Source of the DNA: JADFGZ01 sp965222345
Lineage (GTDB): Bacteria > Acidobacteriota > Terriglobia > 2-12-FULL-54-10
DNA: 64,000 bases
Assembly: GCA_965222345.1 (NCBI GenBank)
Contig: CBDCTS010000004.1
Coordinates: forward strand, 620,001 to 684,000
Direction of reading: 5' to 3'
A program made the translations under genes and the position numbers. The notes beneath the pieces were generated by a model. It saw only the letters and a program-made list of their open reading frames with translations. It made no database searches and had not been told where the DNA came from. Every line of letters begins with the position of its first letter. Positions within the stretch are counted from its first letter, which is position 1. Below are positions 45,291 to 55,148 of this stretch, piece after piece.

Positions 45291-48083
45291 TTAGAGCGCG
45301 GGCATCAATACATAGAAACCAATGACATCGACAGGCGTAATCGCGTCGACGCGGACTTGAGCCCGCGATCCCAGCGCCTGACGGACACGGGTGTGATCTT
45401 CAGCCAGTTTTTCCGCGCGCTCTTCGGCGTAGGAATTCAGCTTTGCCTCCAGCAACGGCAGCGCCGCGAGCCCGCGTTCTATCTCTGATTGCCGGAATGC
45501 CTCAGGCAGGTTGCCGCTGTCGTGCTCAAGTAGGCCGAATGCATTGTCACCGGCCATCGAGCGTGCTTGGCCCGAAGCAGAGAAGGCGATTGCCGCTGCC
45601 TCTTCCGCCATGCTGAACCTGGGTCCGAGCTTGCTCCGCGCATTGAGCTTGTGGCGGATGCGAAGGATCGCAAGCCACGTTACCTCGTCAACGCCAGCGC
45701 ACTCCCAGGCACCCGTTCGGGGCAGAGCGGCAAGGTCATCTTTGGGTGCGAACGTGTCCAGCGCCTGCTCGAGAAAAGTCTCGGCCAGCACGCCGGGCAA
45801 AGGGTGGGCGCGGTGTATGGAAATGCAGCCTGCAGGTGGCCGCGTAGAAAACCCGATCCTGATTGGCTTATCGCTCGCGTCCTCGATGAGGCTTTCGGCG
45901 ACGAACCGTTCACGGAACGTCTCGGGCGTCAAGTGAACAGGCGCCCGGTATGCACCTGATGGAAGCGGGGTGAGCGCCGCGTTCAGCCGCTTCATCGCAT
46001 GGATCACAAATCGTTCGGTGTCTTCATATCCACCGAGGGCAGACTGTGTCGCATCCCACTCCACCGCAACCTCTTCGGGCTTCAGAGCGTTTTGCGCAAA
46101 GATGGTGCGTGATTTCTTCTCGTTTTCGGAAGCATTCAGCCATGCCAGTTCGATTTGGTTAACCTCTTCGGAACCGCCTGAATCGAGGTCGAGGGTCATC
46201 TGCCGGGTTTCCTGCGCCCGCAGCAGCACCGCCGACATCAGGGCCTTTGTCAGGCTGCCATTGTCATCAGGTATCGGGACGCGAACCCCGGTTCGTTTTT
46301 CGATGGCGCGCGCCTTGCGAAGGATCACGTTGAGAACGGCCCCGTCGACAGGATTGTTCTCCCCATAGATGAGCACGCTGCGCACGGTGGTGCTTTTCTG
46401 GCCGAACCGGTCTATGCGGCCCTCGCGCTGCTGGTGGCGCGTGGGGTTCCAGGACAGATCATAATGGATGACGGCATCGAACCAGCCCTGCAGGTTGATA
46501 CCCTCCGAAAGGCAATCGGTGGCGACCAGGATCCGGTTCTCGTGACCGCCGAGCTCTTCGACACGGACTTCGCGCTCGTCGGATGGCAGCATCCCGGTAA
46601 CCACTTCGATCGTGTGGCTCCTGAAGGCCTTCATGAGAGCCGTAGCGACCTGTTCGGCCGTCGCGATGTACCGGCAGAAGACGACGGGTGAGAAGCCCTC
46701 ACGGGTCAGCTCCTTGAGGGTTTTGACAAGAGCACGATACTTAGGGTCTTCGCCTATTTTTCCCGAGAGCGCTTCGGCCTGGCCGATCAGTGCGGCAAGG
46801 CGGGGATCGTCAATACCGGCGCCCGGTTCGAGATCGTCTTCCAGAAGTTCCTCGTCATCCAGGGTCTGCGCCGCGATGTGGGTTTCCGATATTTCCAAAG
46901 GATCAAGCTGCGCCCGGGTCTTCAAGGCTCTCGCACCTGCCGCGGGGCTCGAACCCACGCAGCGCATCAATGCTAGCGTGCCCCAGAATGCAAGGCGTTG
47001 CCGGGCATCGCCCTCGGCCGACGAGACGACCTCGGCGCAATAATCGAGAACCTGAATGTAGAAGTCTTCATAATCGCCCGTAAGTCGGTATTTGAGCTCA
47101 GTGGTTTCGTGCTGCGGGAATAGTCCGGGCTCATGCCATGCATCGATGTCGCGGCGTCTTCTCTGAATGAAGTGTGCGGCGAGTTTCTCGCGCAGGCTGC
47201 GTTGCGCTTCACCAGCGAGGTCCGGCAGGTTTGCAAACTCCTTGTCGATCAAACCAAGGAGATTGTGGAAAGCGGCCTCATTGCCGGAATGCGGGGTCGC
47301 AGTCAGCAGGATCAGGTGACGTTCGCGGTCGTCGGCCAGAGAGCGAACTAATTCGTATCGACGCTGCCGGCCACGGCCGCCGCTCACGGCGGAATGCGCT
47401 TCATCGACAACGACCATCTCGGGACAGGCGCGCTTGAAGTCGAAAAAGCGCCTCTCGCTCTTGATGAAGTCGAGGCTCACGACCGTATAGGGGTAAGCTT
47501 CGAAAATGCTCGTCGTGTTGGGCAGATCCCTCTCAAGTCTCGCCGCCGCCGCCGTCAACGCTGTTGCCGGAATGGAGAATTTCGTCTCCAACTCCTGGGT
47601 CCATTGATCGACGAGGTGCGGCGGGCACAGAACCGTGAACCGGTCGATCTCGCCACGGTCCAGCATTTCGCGGAGGATCAACCCGGTCTCAATTGTCTTG
47701 CCGACGCCTACGTCATCGGCATTGAGGAGCCTGACCGTATCCTGGCGCAGCGCCAGCATGAGCGGTGCGAGCTGATAGGCTCGGGGTTCGAAGTTTATGC
47801 GGCCAGCGCTTCGGAACGGCCCTGCACCTCGACGCAAGGAGAGGCGAAGCGCATCCCTCAAGAGATGGGCCGCCTCTCGTCCACCCGACCGGGCTGCATC
47901 GGGGGCATCGAAGGTTGTGTAAACGACCGGCTCAACCTCAAGGTCAGGCAGGATTGTCTCGATTTCTGCTTCAGAGCCTGTAAGGGGACGGAGCGAGAGC
48001 GCCGCATGAGCCTCGACAACAACCCATTCCCGTCCTCGAGCCCTGACAAGTTCACCTGGTGAAAACTGCTCGGCAACGCCCAT
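45291..48083 (-). CDS. SNF2-family helicase, DrmD-like
   Basis: 930 residues. Motor domain 1 has Walker A ADDVGVGKTIETGL (about 124), DEAH box VVDEAHSAVSGGRG (about 222) and LLTATPHSG; motor domain 2 has FCRYIATAEQVATAL, TDCLSEGINLQ and REGRIDRFGQKS (about 557). The N-terminal ~80 residues (FSPGELVRARGREWVVVEAH) are a small beta domain seen in DrmD and related translocases. Class 1 DISARM pairs DrmD with a large methylase just as here. Start lies four nt after the stop of the giant helicase, and the methylase follows by 11 nt. Confidence 0.85.
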   Translation of the reverse strand: MGVAEQFSPGELVRARGREWVVVEAHAALSLRPLTGSEAEIETILPDLEVEPVVYTTFDAPDAARSGGREAAHLLRDALRLSLRRGAGPFRSAGRINFEPRAYQLAPLMLALRQDTVRLLNADDVGVGKTIETGLILREMLDRGEIDRFTVLCPPHLVDQWTQELETKFSIPATALTAAAARLERDLPNTTSIFEAYPYTVVSLDFIKSERRFFDFKRACPEMVVVDEAHSAVSGGRGRQRRYELVRSLADDRERHLILLTATPHSGNEAAFHNLLGLIDKEFANLPDLAGEAQRSLREKLAAHFIQRRRRDIDAWHEPGLFPQHETTELKYRLTGDYEDFYIQVLDYCAEVVSSAEGDARQRLAFWGTLALMRCVGSSPAAGARALKTRAQLDPLEISETHIAAQTLDDEELLEDDLEPGAGIDDPRLAALIGQAEALSGKIGEDPKYRALVKTLKELTREGFSPVVFCRYIATAEQVATALMKAFRSHTIEVVTGMLPSDEREVRVEELGGHENRILVATDCLSEGINLQGWFDAVIHYDLSWNPTRHQQREGRIDRFGQKSTTVRSVLIYGENNPVDGAVLNVILRKARAIEKRTGVRVPIPDDNGSLTKALMSAVLLRAQETRQMTLDLDSGGSEEVNQIELAWLNASENEKKSRTIFAQNALKPEEVAVEWDATQSALGGYEDTERFVIHAMKRLNAALTPLPSGAYRAPVHLTPETFRERFVAESLIEDASDKPIRIGFSTRPPAGCISIHRAHPLPGVLAETFLEQALDTFAPKDDLAALPRTGAWECAGVDEVTWLAILRIRHKLNARSKLGPRFSMAEEAAAIAFSASGQARSMAGDNAFGLLEHDSGNLPEAFRQSEIERGLAALPLLEAKLNSYAEERAEKLAEDHTRVRQALGSRAQVRVDAITPVDVIGFYVLMPAL

Positions 48084-48087
48084 CGCC

Positions 48088-51000
48088 CTATCCCTTCAAC
48101 ACTTCATGGAGTTCTTCGTCGAATGCAGCGCGGCGGCCGGGATCGGCTGGACGCTCCATTACCCTGACGCCCTTTGAAACCAGCTTCTCAAGGATGCCCT
48201 CATTGCCTTCACCCTCTTCCACAACAACGAGCCGTGCACTGCGCCAGATATTCCGGAAGACCATGCCCTCGATCACCAGCGGTTTTTCATCCGGGGCCGG
48301 CGTATGGTCCGATGTCCCGCTTTTCTGTGCTTGATCAGCATCAGAGTGATCCGCATGCGCAAGCCGCAGCAGGAACGAAAGAGCGGCAGGGTCGCGCCGA
48401 TCGATCAGCTCGTGATCGGGCTGATTGAAATAAGAGAGTACGCAGCGGTAGCATCCGGCGACACACGCCGGCTCTCCTGTTTCGGACAGACGCTCCGGAT
48501 TGCCTTTCGCTTCGCCAAAGCTGGCCGAATCGTAGTGCATGATCTCGAGTGCGCATTGGGCGACCTGCATCAAACCGTCATTCCAACTGACAAGTTGCGC
48601 TAATGCGCCCGCGCCGCCCTCTGCGGACTCATAAAACAGAAGTGCGTTTCTTTCGTCGGAGCTGGGTGCCGGCTCGACGAGGATTTCCCCTTCTTCCAAT
48701 TGGAAAACAGATTCAATACCGCGTACCAGTGCATGCTGAATTGTGGCGAGCGAGCGGCGTCTTTCCGATCCGAGTTCGGCAAGCCAAAGCTGGGGGAAAC
48801 GAAGAAGCAGCGCATTCTTGCGGTCTTCAACCAGTGGAACGATAAGCTGCTGTAGCGTGTCGGGCCGGTTCTCGTCCTCGACGTTTTCTTTCTTCTCACC
48901 AACCCACACGCCGGATTTAGGATTGATGAAGAAGCCGACCTTCTCTTTGTCCTTGCGGCGGCGCAGTCCCTTGTTGATCCGGCTTATCTGCGCAGCCTGT
49001 GCGAAATCCAGCGTTACGATTGCACCTGCAGGATCACGAATGACCTGTTGAGACGTGAAACTGGCGCTCTCGAACGAAAAGGTTGTCTGAAGTTCGAAAC
49101 CTTGACGCTTCCGGTCCTCATTATTCGATGTGATCCGCTCAACTGGCCGTGTGCCGACATTCTCGATCCGGTAGAGGTTGTGAACTAGGATCGCTCCATC
49201 CAGCTTCAAGCCGCAGACATGGCACTTCTCGGGGTGTTCTCCGGGGTGTCCCGCGCCGCAGGTTTTGCAAATTGCGCGGCTTTGCGTTGTCAGCATGCCA
49301 TCGGGGCGGTCGCCGGCTTCTTTCAGAAGCGCTCGGTCCACGCGGAACGCGCGGCCTTCATGGTAGACGAGGCTCTGCGGGCCAAACTCGGAAATCGCGA
49401 GAAACCTGGCGCGCTGGATATAGCGCTGGTTCTTGCCGTCAGAACCGCCCTGGACGTAGGCCATGAGTGGCAGGCGGGGGAAATTATACCCGGGAAGGAA
49501 GCCCTCCGTCGCGAGATACCGGTACAGATAGAAGTCGTTATTCTGGGTTGATGTAGACTGCAGCAGTGTTTTCCGCTGCCAGTTTCCCATGGCGAGGCGG
49601 CTTTCGGACGCTTTCCGCTCCCGCGGAGAAATCGAGTAATCGTTGAGCGTCCGCGTCGCCAGTTCCACCGTCCGTTCGGCAGCGGCAAGCAGGTCGCGCC
49701 AACGATCAAATGCCCGACCGAAGTCGGCAGGCGCACGCTCGATCAAGGTGCGGACGAATGCCTCGCGGCCGGAGTACCAATGTGGAGAATCTCCGGCATA
49801 GTCCTCCTCGAGTGATGCGAGGACCGTTTCGATGCGCGCGGCCGCCCGGTTCGAAGCTTCTGTGGAATTGATGACCTCGGAAATGTGGGAATGGAGCGGG
49901 CGCCCCGCATCTGACATGTCGAGGTTCTCGGGGATTCGAGGCAGCATCTCGGCCCCGCTCGCAGCAAGCCACTCCGCATGAAGGTGGCTCTCGACCAGAT
50001 CCCGGTTGCCCAGATCGATTGAAGGCGGAACGACAACGCCATCGACCAGATCCTGCTTGCGGTCGAAGAAATATTGATCGTGCGGGCTCTGGGCGGCGCA
50101 GTAGGTCATGATCAGGGCGGCTTGGCCGCTGCGCCCAGCGCGCCCGCTGCGTTGGGCATAGTTCGCTGCCGTTGGTGGAGCGTTCCGGAGATAGACGACG
50201 TTCATCGAGGATATGTCGACGCCTAGCTCCATGGTTGGTGAGCAAAACAGTGTGGGCAGGAAGCGCCCGCTTTCGCGGTGTTCCTTGAGTTGATCCTTCT
50301 TTTCGTCAAGCTTTTCCTGATCATCCTCTCCGTACCGAAAGCGAAACTCGCGCAGCTCGCGAAGTTCGCTCTCTACCTGCGCCGTATGCTCGCGCCCCTC
50401 GATCCCGAAGAGAGGGGCCGCATCAACTTCAAGGGCTTCAAATACGGATTTGTAGAGATTGGCAAAGAAACGGTTCGTCACTTCCGGATCCTGTGGGTCG
50501 GTCTGCAGATGGTAGTGGATGGTCTTGGCAATGAGCCGCCAACCGATACCACCTACTGGCGCCGAAACTTCTTCGACAATGCCGTAATTCTTTGCCGCCT
50601 GCAGCAAAGTCTCCAGGACCTCGGGAACGTCACTGGCACTCAGTTTCCTGGTGCCGAATCGGATTGCGCGGATTTTTCTTGCGAGAGCGCTTGTGGGCGT
50701 GCCGCGCAGGAGGCGCTCCTCGTCCCGTGGGCCGATCTTTGCACGTTTCGGCGGATCGAGCATCAATACTGACGCGCCTACCGTGGTTTCTTCCTCGAGC
50801 GACCAGGGTGCCTTGATCTGACCTCGCATCGTTTGAGTGATCGCGTCGAGCTTCTGTCGCCCGAGGACGGAGGTGTTTACCGCCAGGCCTTTTCTCATGT
50901 GGTCGAAAAGCTCCTGAAGCGCGGATTGCCGTTCACCGGCGGACGCCGACTGCAGGATGGGTGATGCGGTGAACTCTTCATCATCTCGAGACAGATCGCC

Positions 51001-53292
51001 GATGTACTGGTATTCAGCGCGAACGAGACCGAGCTGTTCGAGGTTCGGATTGGTGAACCGCCATCCCCGGCGCTGATCGATCCAGAAACGATGCTGGAGA
51101 CCTTCGCGGAGTACAGCTTCCGCATCCTCTCGCGCCTGTCCTTTCAGGCCGGGATTTTCCAGCCATTCTTCGGCGCGATGGGCAAATGCCCTGTCTGCAA
51201 GGAAGCCAAGGGCCGCCTGGATTCTCGCGCCGATTTCAGGTTCTGGAATTGAGCTGCCAGGTGCCGACTTGAGGGCGCACAGGATAGCTGCCCTCAGGAG
51301 AGTAACGAATATGAAATCGTTGAAATATCCGGCTTGAAGGGCTGCATCCTGACGGTTGTCCGTGAAGGCCAGCAGCTTGCGCGTGTGTTCGGGCAGGTCC
51401 GATGCAGCGCTATTCATCCAGTGCAGGATGCTGGAAATCAGGATCGTTGTCGCCGAGCTTCGGCCTTCACCGCTCAGAGACGCAAGTTTGTTGATATCGC
51501 GGGCGGAAGTGTTGGAAACATCCAAGCAAGCCGGACAGAAACGGAATTTCCCCGGCATGAACCAGCATCGATTCCCCATCCCGCAATAGCCGCTTGGTGC
51601 GACTTCATGTAGACGGGCTCTGCGTTTGCGGTAGGTGGATTTCAGGCGTCTTTCGCCGCTCTTCGTATCCTCCAGCCATGCCTCCGGGTAATCATCGTTG
51701 TCTCCCTTGAAGGCGAACTCAGGGTCGGCGGGCTCGGGCATCAAAAATCCCCACTCGGCCCCTTCATCTTCCTCGTCTGCCTCGACGGGGATATCGTCAA
51801 TCTCCCGTTTCTCGAAATACTCGCGCCCCTGATCGGTTCGCAAAGTAACAGGGTGAAATTCCTGACCGCAGTTCCGGCAGAAATGGACCGGATACAGACG
51901 CTCTTCTTTGTTTTGCGGGTTGAATATCTGACCGGAGAACGTTGCATCGCGCTCGCCTTCCGGACGAAGAGTCGCATACAAGCGTCCCGCTCCGGCGATG
52001 AATTGATGGAGCTTGAAGGCGAACAGCGGATCGCCGCTCCCATCGGTTACTCCGCGCTGGTTCTCCGGAGTACTGAATCCAATCAGGGAGTTCCGAAGAG
52101 CCGTCACGCAGTCATTTTCGGAAAACCCGCAGTCGACAGCCAGCGCCTTAGCGGCCCACTGCAGCGAAACAGGTCTCGCCCGCTCAGGCTTGTGATCAAC
52201 GTTCTTCAATCCGATCCGTGTCTCGATCCAGACGGCTAGATCGTCCTGTGCGAGATCGCCATTCGTGAGCCCCTGGCCAACATTGCCCTTCAGGGCGGCC
52301 TCGACCGCCGCCACAAGTCCAGGCAGTTTACGTTCGCCACTCCTGGACGTGTCAGTTACGCGGCAGAGCGTTTCCGTAACGACCGCATCCGCTCCGATTT
52401 TGGCGCTAAAGATTTTTGAAGCAATTCGGGCCACAGCTGCATTTTTTTCTTCCGCAGCGCCTTCGCTAGCCATAGTCGCGGACGTGCCTACGCAAATCGG
52501 TGGATGCTTCTGATCGCCAATCCGCGCCTTGAGACGGCGCATCAGCATCGCCACATCTGCGCCCTGACGACCGCGGTAGGTGTGCAACTCATCCAGCACG
52601 ACAAACTGTAAGCCGCGGCAATTATCAATGACCTTCCGGTCCAGATCGTTCTGCCGCGTCATGAGCAACTCAAGCATCATGAAATTCGTGAGTAGGATGT
52701 CTGGCGGGTTGTCCTTAATACGCCCTCGTTCCTCGTTGCCTTCCTGACCGGTATATCGTGCGAAGGTTGGGGTATGCGGGTGTCCTGCGCCGAGATAGCA
52801 CCTCAGCTCTTCTGCCTGGCTGTTTGCCAACGCGTTCATCGGGTAAATGATGATCGCGCGGGTTATCGGGGGTTGGCCCGCTTTCCGCGCCTTGATCGCG
52901 GCATCGATGATCGGGATGAAGAAACACAGCGACTTCCCCGAGCCAGTTCCGGTCGTGACGACATAACTCTGATTGTTCAGGGCATAACCGACGGCCTGCT
53001 GCTGGTGCTTGCGAAGCTTGAGGGTTCGATCTTTTTCAGCTACGGAGGCGGAGAGGTCTCGAAACACGTCGGCACATTCCGGTTCCAGATCACCGGCATT
53101 GATGAAATCCTGGATCGATCTACCTGCAGCGTAGTGCGGGTTGAGTTGGATCAACGGATCGGGCCAGAAGCGCTTGGTAGCATACAGTTCATCAACCTTC
53201 GCTTTAAGTTTTTGCGAGCGGATATTGGTAAATGAGCGGGCGAAAGCCTTGTAATGATTGATGACGGTTTCATCAAGATTGAATGCGTCCAT
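48088..53292 (-). CDS. Giant DEAD/DEAH-box helicase with C-terminal DUF1998-like region (DruE / DrmA-DrmB-like)
   Basis: 1734 residues. Helicase core: Walker A TTGTGSGKSLCF (about 118), VLDELHTYRG as DExH box (about 233), VGTSATMASEG, then after a ~600-residue insertion with zinc-binding Cys pairs (FCRNCGQEF, RFCPACLDV) domain 2 with SPTMELGVDISSM and YAQRSGRAGRSG (about 1047). Further Cys knuckles CKTCGAGHPG and CHVCGL precede a DUF1998-like end, LLFYESAEGGAGALAQLV (about 1550) and CVAGCYRCVLSYFNQ. DISARM splits such functions between DrmA and DrmB; Druantia DruE has them in one chain. ATG 53292 follows ACGGGAGTTTGTA. First gene of the five-gene operon. Confidence 0.85.
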   Translation of the reverse strand: MDAFNLDETVINHYKAFARSFTNIRSQKLKAKVDELYATKRFWPDPLIQLNPHYAAGRSIQDFINAGDLEPECADVFRDLSASVAEKDRTLKLRKHQQQAVGYALNNQSYVVTTGTGSGKSLCFFIPIIDAAIKARKAGQPPITRAIIIYPMNALANSQAEELRCYLGAGHPHTPTFARYTGQEGNEERGRIKDNPPDILLTNFMMLELLMTRQNDLDRKVIDNCRGLQFVVLDELHTYRGRQGADVAMLMRRLKARIGDQKHPPICVGTSATMASEGAAEEKNAAVARIASKIFSAKIGADAVVTETLCRVTDTSRSGERKLPGLVAAVEAALKGNVGQGLTNGDLAQDDLAVWIETRIGLKNVDHKPERARPVSLQWAAKALAVDCGFSENDCVTALRNSLIGFSTPENQRGVTDGSGDPLFAFKLHQFIAGAGRLYATLRPEGERDATFSGQIFNPQNKEERLYPVHFCRNCGQEFHPVTLRTDQGREYFEKREIDDIPVEADEEDEGAEWGFLMPEPADPEFAFKGDNDDYPEAWLEDTKSGERRLKSTYRKRRARLHEVAPSGYCGMGNRCWFMPGKFRFCPACLDVSNTSARDINKLASLSGEGRSSATTILISSILHWMNSAASDLPEHTRKLLAFTDNRQDAALQAGYFNDFIFVTLLRAAILCALKSAPGSSIPEPEIGARIQAALGFLADRAFAHRAEEWLENPGLKGQAREDAEAVLREGLQHRFWIDQRRGWRFTNPNLEQLGLVRAEYQYIGDLSRDDEEFTASPILQSASAGERQSALQELFDHMRKGLAVNTSVLGRQKLDAITQTMRGQIKAPWSLEEETTVGASVLMLDPPKRAKIGPRDEERLLRGTPTSALARKIRAIRFGTRKLSASDVPEVLETLLQAAKNYGIVEEVSAPVGGIGWRLIAKTIHYHLQTDPQDPEVTNRFFANLYKSVFEALEVDAAPLFGIEGREHTAQVESELRELREFRFRYGEDDQEKLDEKKDQLKEHRESGRFLPTLFCSPTMELGVDISSMNVVYLRNAPPTAANYAQRSGRAGRSGQAALIMTYCAAQSPHDQYFFDRKQDLVDGVVVPPSIDLGNRDLVESHLHAEWLAASGAEMLPRIPENLDMSDAGRPLHSHISEVINSTEASNRAAARIETVLASLEEDYAGDSPHWYSGREAFVRTLIERAPADFGRAFDRWRDLLAAAERTVELATRTLNDYSISPRERKASESRLAMGNWQRKTLLQSTSTQNNDFYLYRYLATEGFLPGYNFPRLPLMAYVQGGSDGKNQRYIQRARFLAISEFGPQSLVYHEGRAFRVDRALLKEAGDRPDGMLTTQSRAICKTCGAGHPGEHPEKCHVCGLKLDGAILVHNLYRIENVGTRPVERITSNNEDRKRQGFELQTTFSFESASFTSQQVIRDPAGAIVTLDFAQAAQISRINKGLRRRKDKEKVGFFINPKSGVWVGEKKENVEDENRPDTLQQLIVPLVEDRKNALLLRFPQLWLAELGSERRRSLATIQHALVRGIESVFQLEEGEILVEPAPSSDERNALLFYESAEGGAGALAQLVSWNDGLMQVAQCALEIMHYDSASFGEAKGNPERLSETGEPACVAGCYRCVLSYFNQPDHELIDRRDPAALSFLLRLAHADHSDADQAQKSGTSDHTPAPDEKPLVIEGMVFRNIWRSARLVVVEEGEGNEGILEKLVSKGVRVMERPADPGRRAAFDEELHEVLKG

Positions 53293-53616
53293 TACAAACT
53301 CCCGTCCGGAGCGATCTGGGTTCTGCCGCAAATTCTGCGACGAGCAAACTAACTGGATGTGTCAGCCACAGCTATTCTGTTACCGGCCAGAGCATAAAAT
53401 TGCTTCCACGCTGGCAAGGGCGCTATTTTTACGACAGAACCGCCTGAAGCCCGGTGTGACCGACAAATTCAACCAAGCCGAAACAACTTGACGGTACCTC
53501 TCAAACACCTGCGCAGGGACCTCGTCGGAGGCATGCGTGCCGGAATGTTTCAGTGAAACCATGCGCCGCTCTCTGTGATGCGAGGCCTAGCAATTAGGCC
53601 GATCTGGCTGTGCCTT
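53293..53616. other. Gap before the helicase operon; promoter expected
   Basis: About 320 bp between the Fic gene end and the giant helicase. I see no RNA gene or terminator. A 60-codon minus-strand frame (53380-53562) points the right way but has no clear ribosome site or family. Confidence 0.4.
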
Positions 53617-55017
53617 TCACTTGCTCCAAGCCTCCTGCCATGCTGTAAACTCAGAAGGCCTGATCTGGTAGCGCGCGAAATTTCCCTCGTGCAGACCCAG
53701 AAGTTCCCTCTCGGCTACCTCGCAAAACCGCTCGCGCTCCTGCTGTTCAATAAGCTCCTGTGCCCATGCGTTGACGTGGACGGTGGCCTGCTTCTTGTCC
53801 ATGCGTCCGCGAACGACCGCGCCGACAACCTTGCGCAGCGCCATTCGGTGTCGCATCCGAAATGGATCTGGCTCGCCCAGCGACTGCTTTACTGCAGCAT
53901 AGCGGGCGGCGGATCGCTTATAGGCCCAGATGAACACATCGCGAAGCAATTCGATGCGGTTCAGCTCGTAGACACCGAGCACGGCTTCGGTATAAACGCC
54001 CCGAGGCACGCTCTCGAAGGACAACGGCGATAGATTCGCCTTGATCAGTGGAATGTTCGCTGAGAGTCGCGACACCCGCTTGTTGACATCATCGAACGGC
54101 TGCAAATAGGGAAGCTGCACCATTACGAAGAAGGCCTGCTCGAACGGATCAATGATCGCTGAGGCGGTGGCGAGAATCTGATCGAAGCACTCTTCGATGA
54201 GTTGCGGGACCTCCAGCGGATGAAAGACCGAGCCTTCGATACCGACGCCGATATGCCGGAGCCGGCCCGCCGCATTCGGATCGGCAAGCAGGTTGCCCGC
54301 CAGCAGCGCATGAAGGTTGAGAATGGTGTAGCGATTGAAGCCGATCTCCTCTGCTGCGTCGACCAGAAACTCGATCGCGTCCTTGTGGTTAAGGATCATC
54401 TGCGCCTCGGATCGTTCCTTCCCTTCCGCTTCTTTGCCAAGATCGATCAAACGCGCTGTATCGAGCAGCGAATAGGTGTTGCCCTCAAGACGGCTGGAGT
54501 TCCAGGATAGATCGATCAGCAGCCTGTTCAAAATCTGTTTGGCATAAGTCCCGGCGGTCTGGTTGGCGATATTAGGCCTGCCGAACTCCTGCAGGTGTGC
54601 TCGCTCCGCTTGCGAGAGATAGAAGGTATCGTTGGGCCGGTACGAATCGAGGAACGCGCGGGTATAGCCAACCGGCTTACGTGCCTCGGGCGGCCGGCAG
54701 ACATACTCCTGAATCTCGGTGCCGGCCTCGGAGAACGGGGGCAGGACTTGGGCCCGCGCACTGGCTGTGGGGGATCCTGTGACTGCGTGGCCTGCCGCTG
54801 AGACCTGTCGCGGCCCGCGGTAGCGCGCCCCGCGGCCCGCGCCCTCCATAACCAAGCGCTTGCTATCGACGAGGTACTTGAGGCGGTATTGCAGGGTTCT
54901 GCGCGGCGGCGCGGACTCCAGCGCATCGTTGATCTGCTGCGCGGTCACGCCTTCCGGATGGCGCCGTGCAGCCTGCTCGATCACCTGCAAATACTCTTCT
55001 CGAATGCGCCTTGCCAC
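53617..55017 (-). CDS. Fic-family protein with N-terminal winged helix and non-canonical catalytic loop
   Basis: 466 residues. Residues ~1-65 form a winged-helix-like domain (GVTAQQINDAL...RTLQYRLKYLVDSKRLVMEG), then a linker. The Fic part has the inhibitory helix motif NSSRLEGNTYS (about 171) and the loop LQPFDDVNKRVSRLSAN (about 303). The canonical loop is HPFx(D/E)GNGRxxR; here His is Gln and the first Gly of GNG is Val-Asn-Lys, so classical AMPylation is doubtful. Many relatives share QPFxDVNKR. GTG 55017 follows AAAGGGAAATATA. Lies upstream of the helicase operon on the same strand and may regulate itself through the palindrome at 55049-55072. Confidence 0.82.
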   Translation of the reverse strand: MARRIREEYLQVIEQAARRHPEGVTAQQINDALESAPPRRTLQYRLKYLVDSKRLVMEGAGRGARYRGPRQVSAAGHAVTGSPTASARAQVLPPFSEAGTEIQEYVCRPPEARKPVGYTRAFLDSYRPNDTFYLSQAERAHLQEFGRPNIANQTAGTYAKQILNRLLIDLSWNSSRLEGNTYSLLDTARLIDLGKEAEGKERSEAQMILNHKDAIEFLVDAAEEIGFNRYTILNLHALLAGNLLADPNAAGRLRHIGVGIEGSVFHPLEVPQLIEECFDQILATASAIIDPFEQAFFVMVQLPYLQPFDDVNKRVSRLSANIPLIKANLSPLSFESVPRGVYTEAVLGVYELNRIELLRDVFIWAYKRSAARYAAVKQSLGEPDPFRMRHRMALRKVVGAVVRGRMDKKQATVHVNAWAQELIEQQERERFCEVAERELLGLHEGNFARYQIRPSEFTAWQEAWSK

Positions 55018-55048
55018 TATATTTCCCTTTATTGCGTGTAAGTTTATT

Positions 55049-55072
55049 CGCGTAGCTTAGACTACCTACGCG
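55049..55072. promoter_or_regulatory. Promoter-embedded palindrome upstream of the Fic gene
   Basis: CGCGTAG (55049-55055) and CTACGCG (55066-55072) are a perfect inverted repeat with a 10-bp spacer, 32 bp before the GTG start. On the minus strand a possible -35 TTGATA and -10 TAAGCT (17-bp spacing) overlap it. A likely operator for the winged helix of the Fic protein; inferred. Confidence 0.5.
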
Positions 55073-55148
55073 CAACTATCAATAATATACGCAAAATATA
55101 ACTGCTCCTAGTCCTCCAATGACCTGCCCCCGGTTGTTGGTCCACTTT

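Noticed and set aside
53380..53562. A 60-codon minus-strand frame between the Fic gene and the giant helicase
   Set aside because: Direction fits the operon, but I see no good ribosome site, no family and no overlap or coupling with neighbours. Could still be real.
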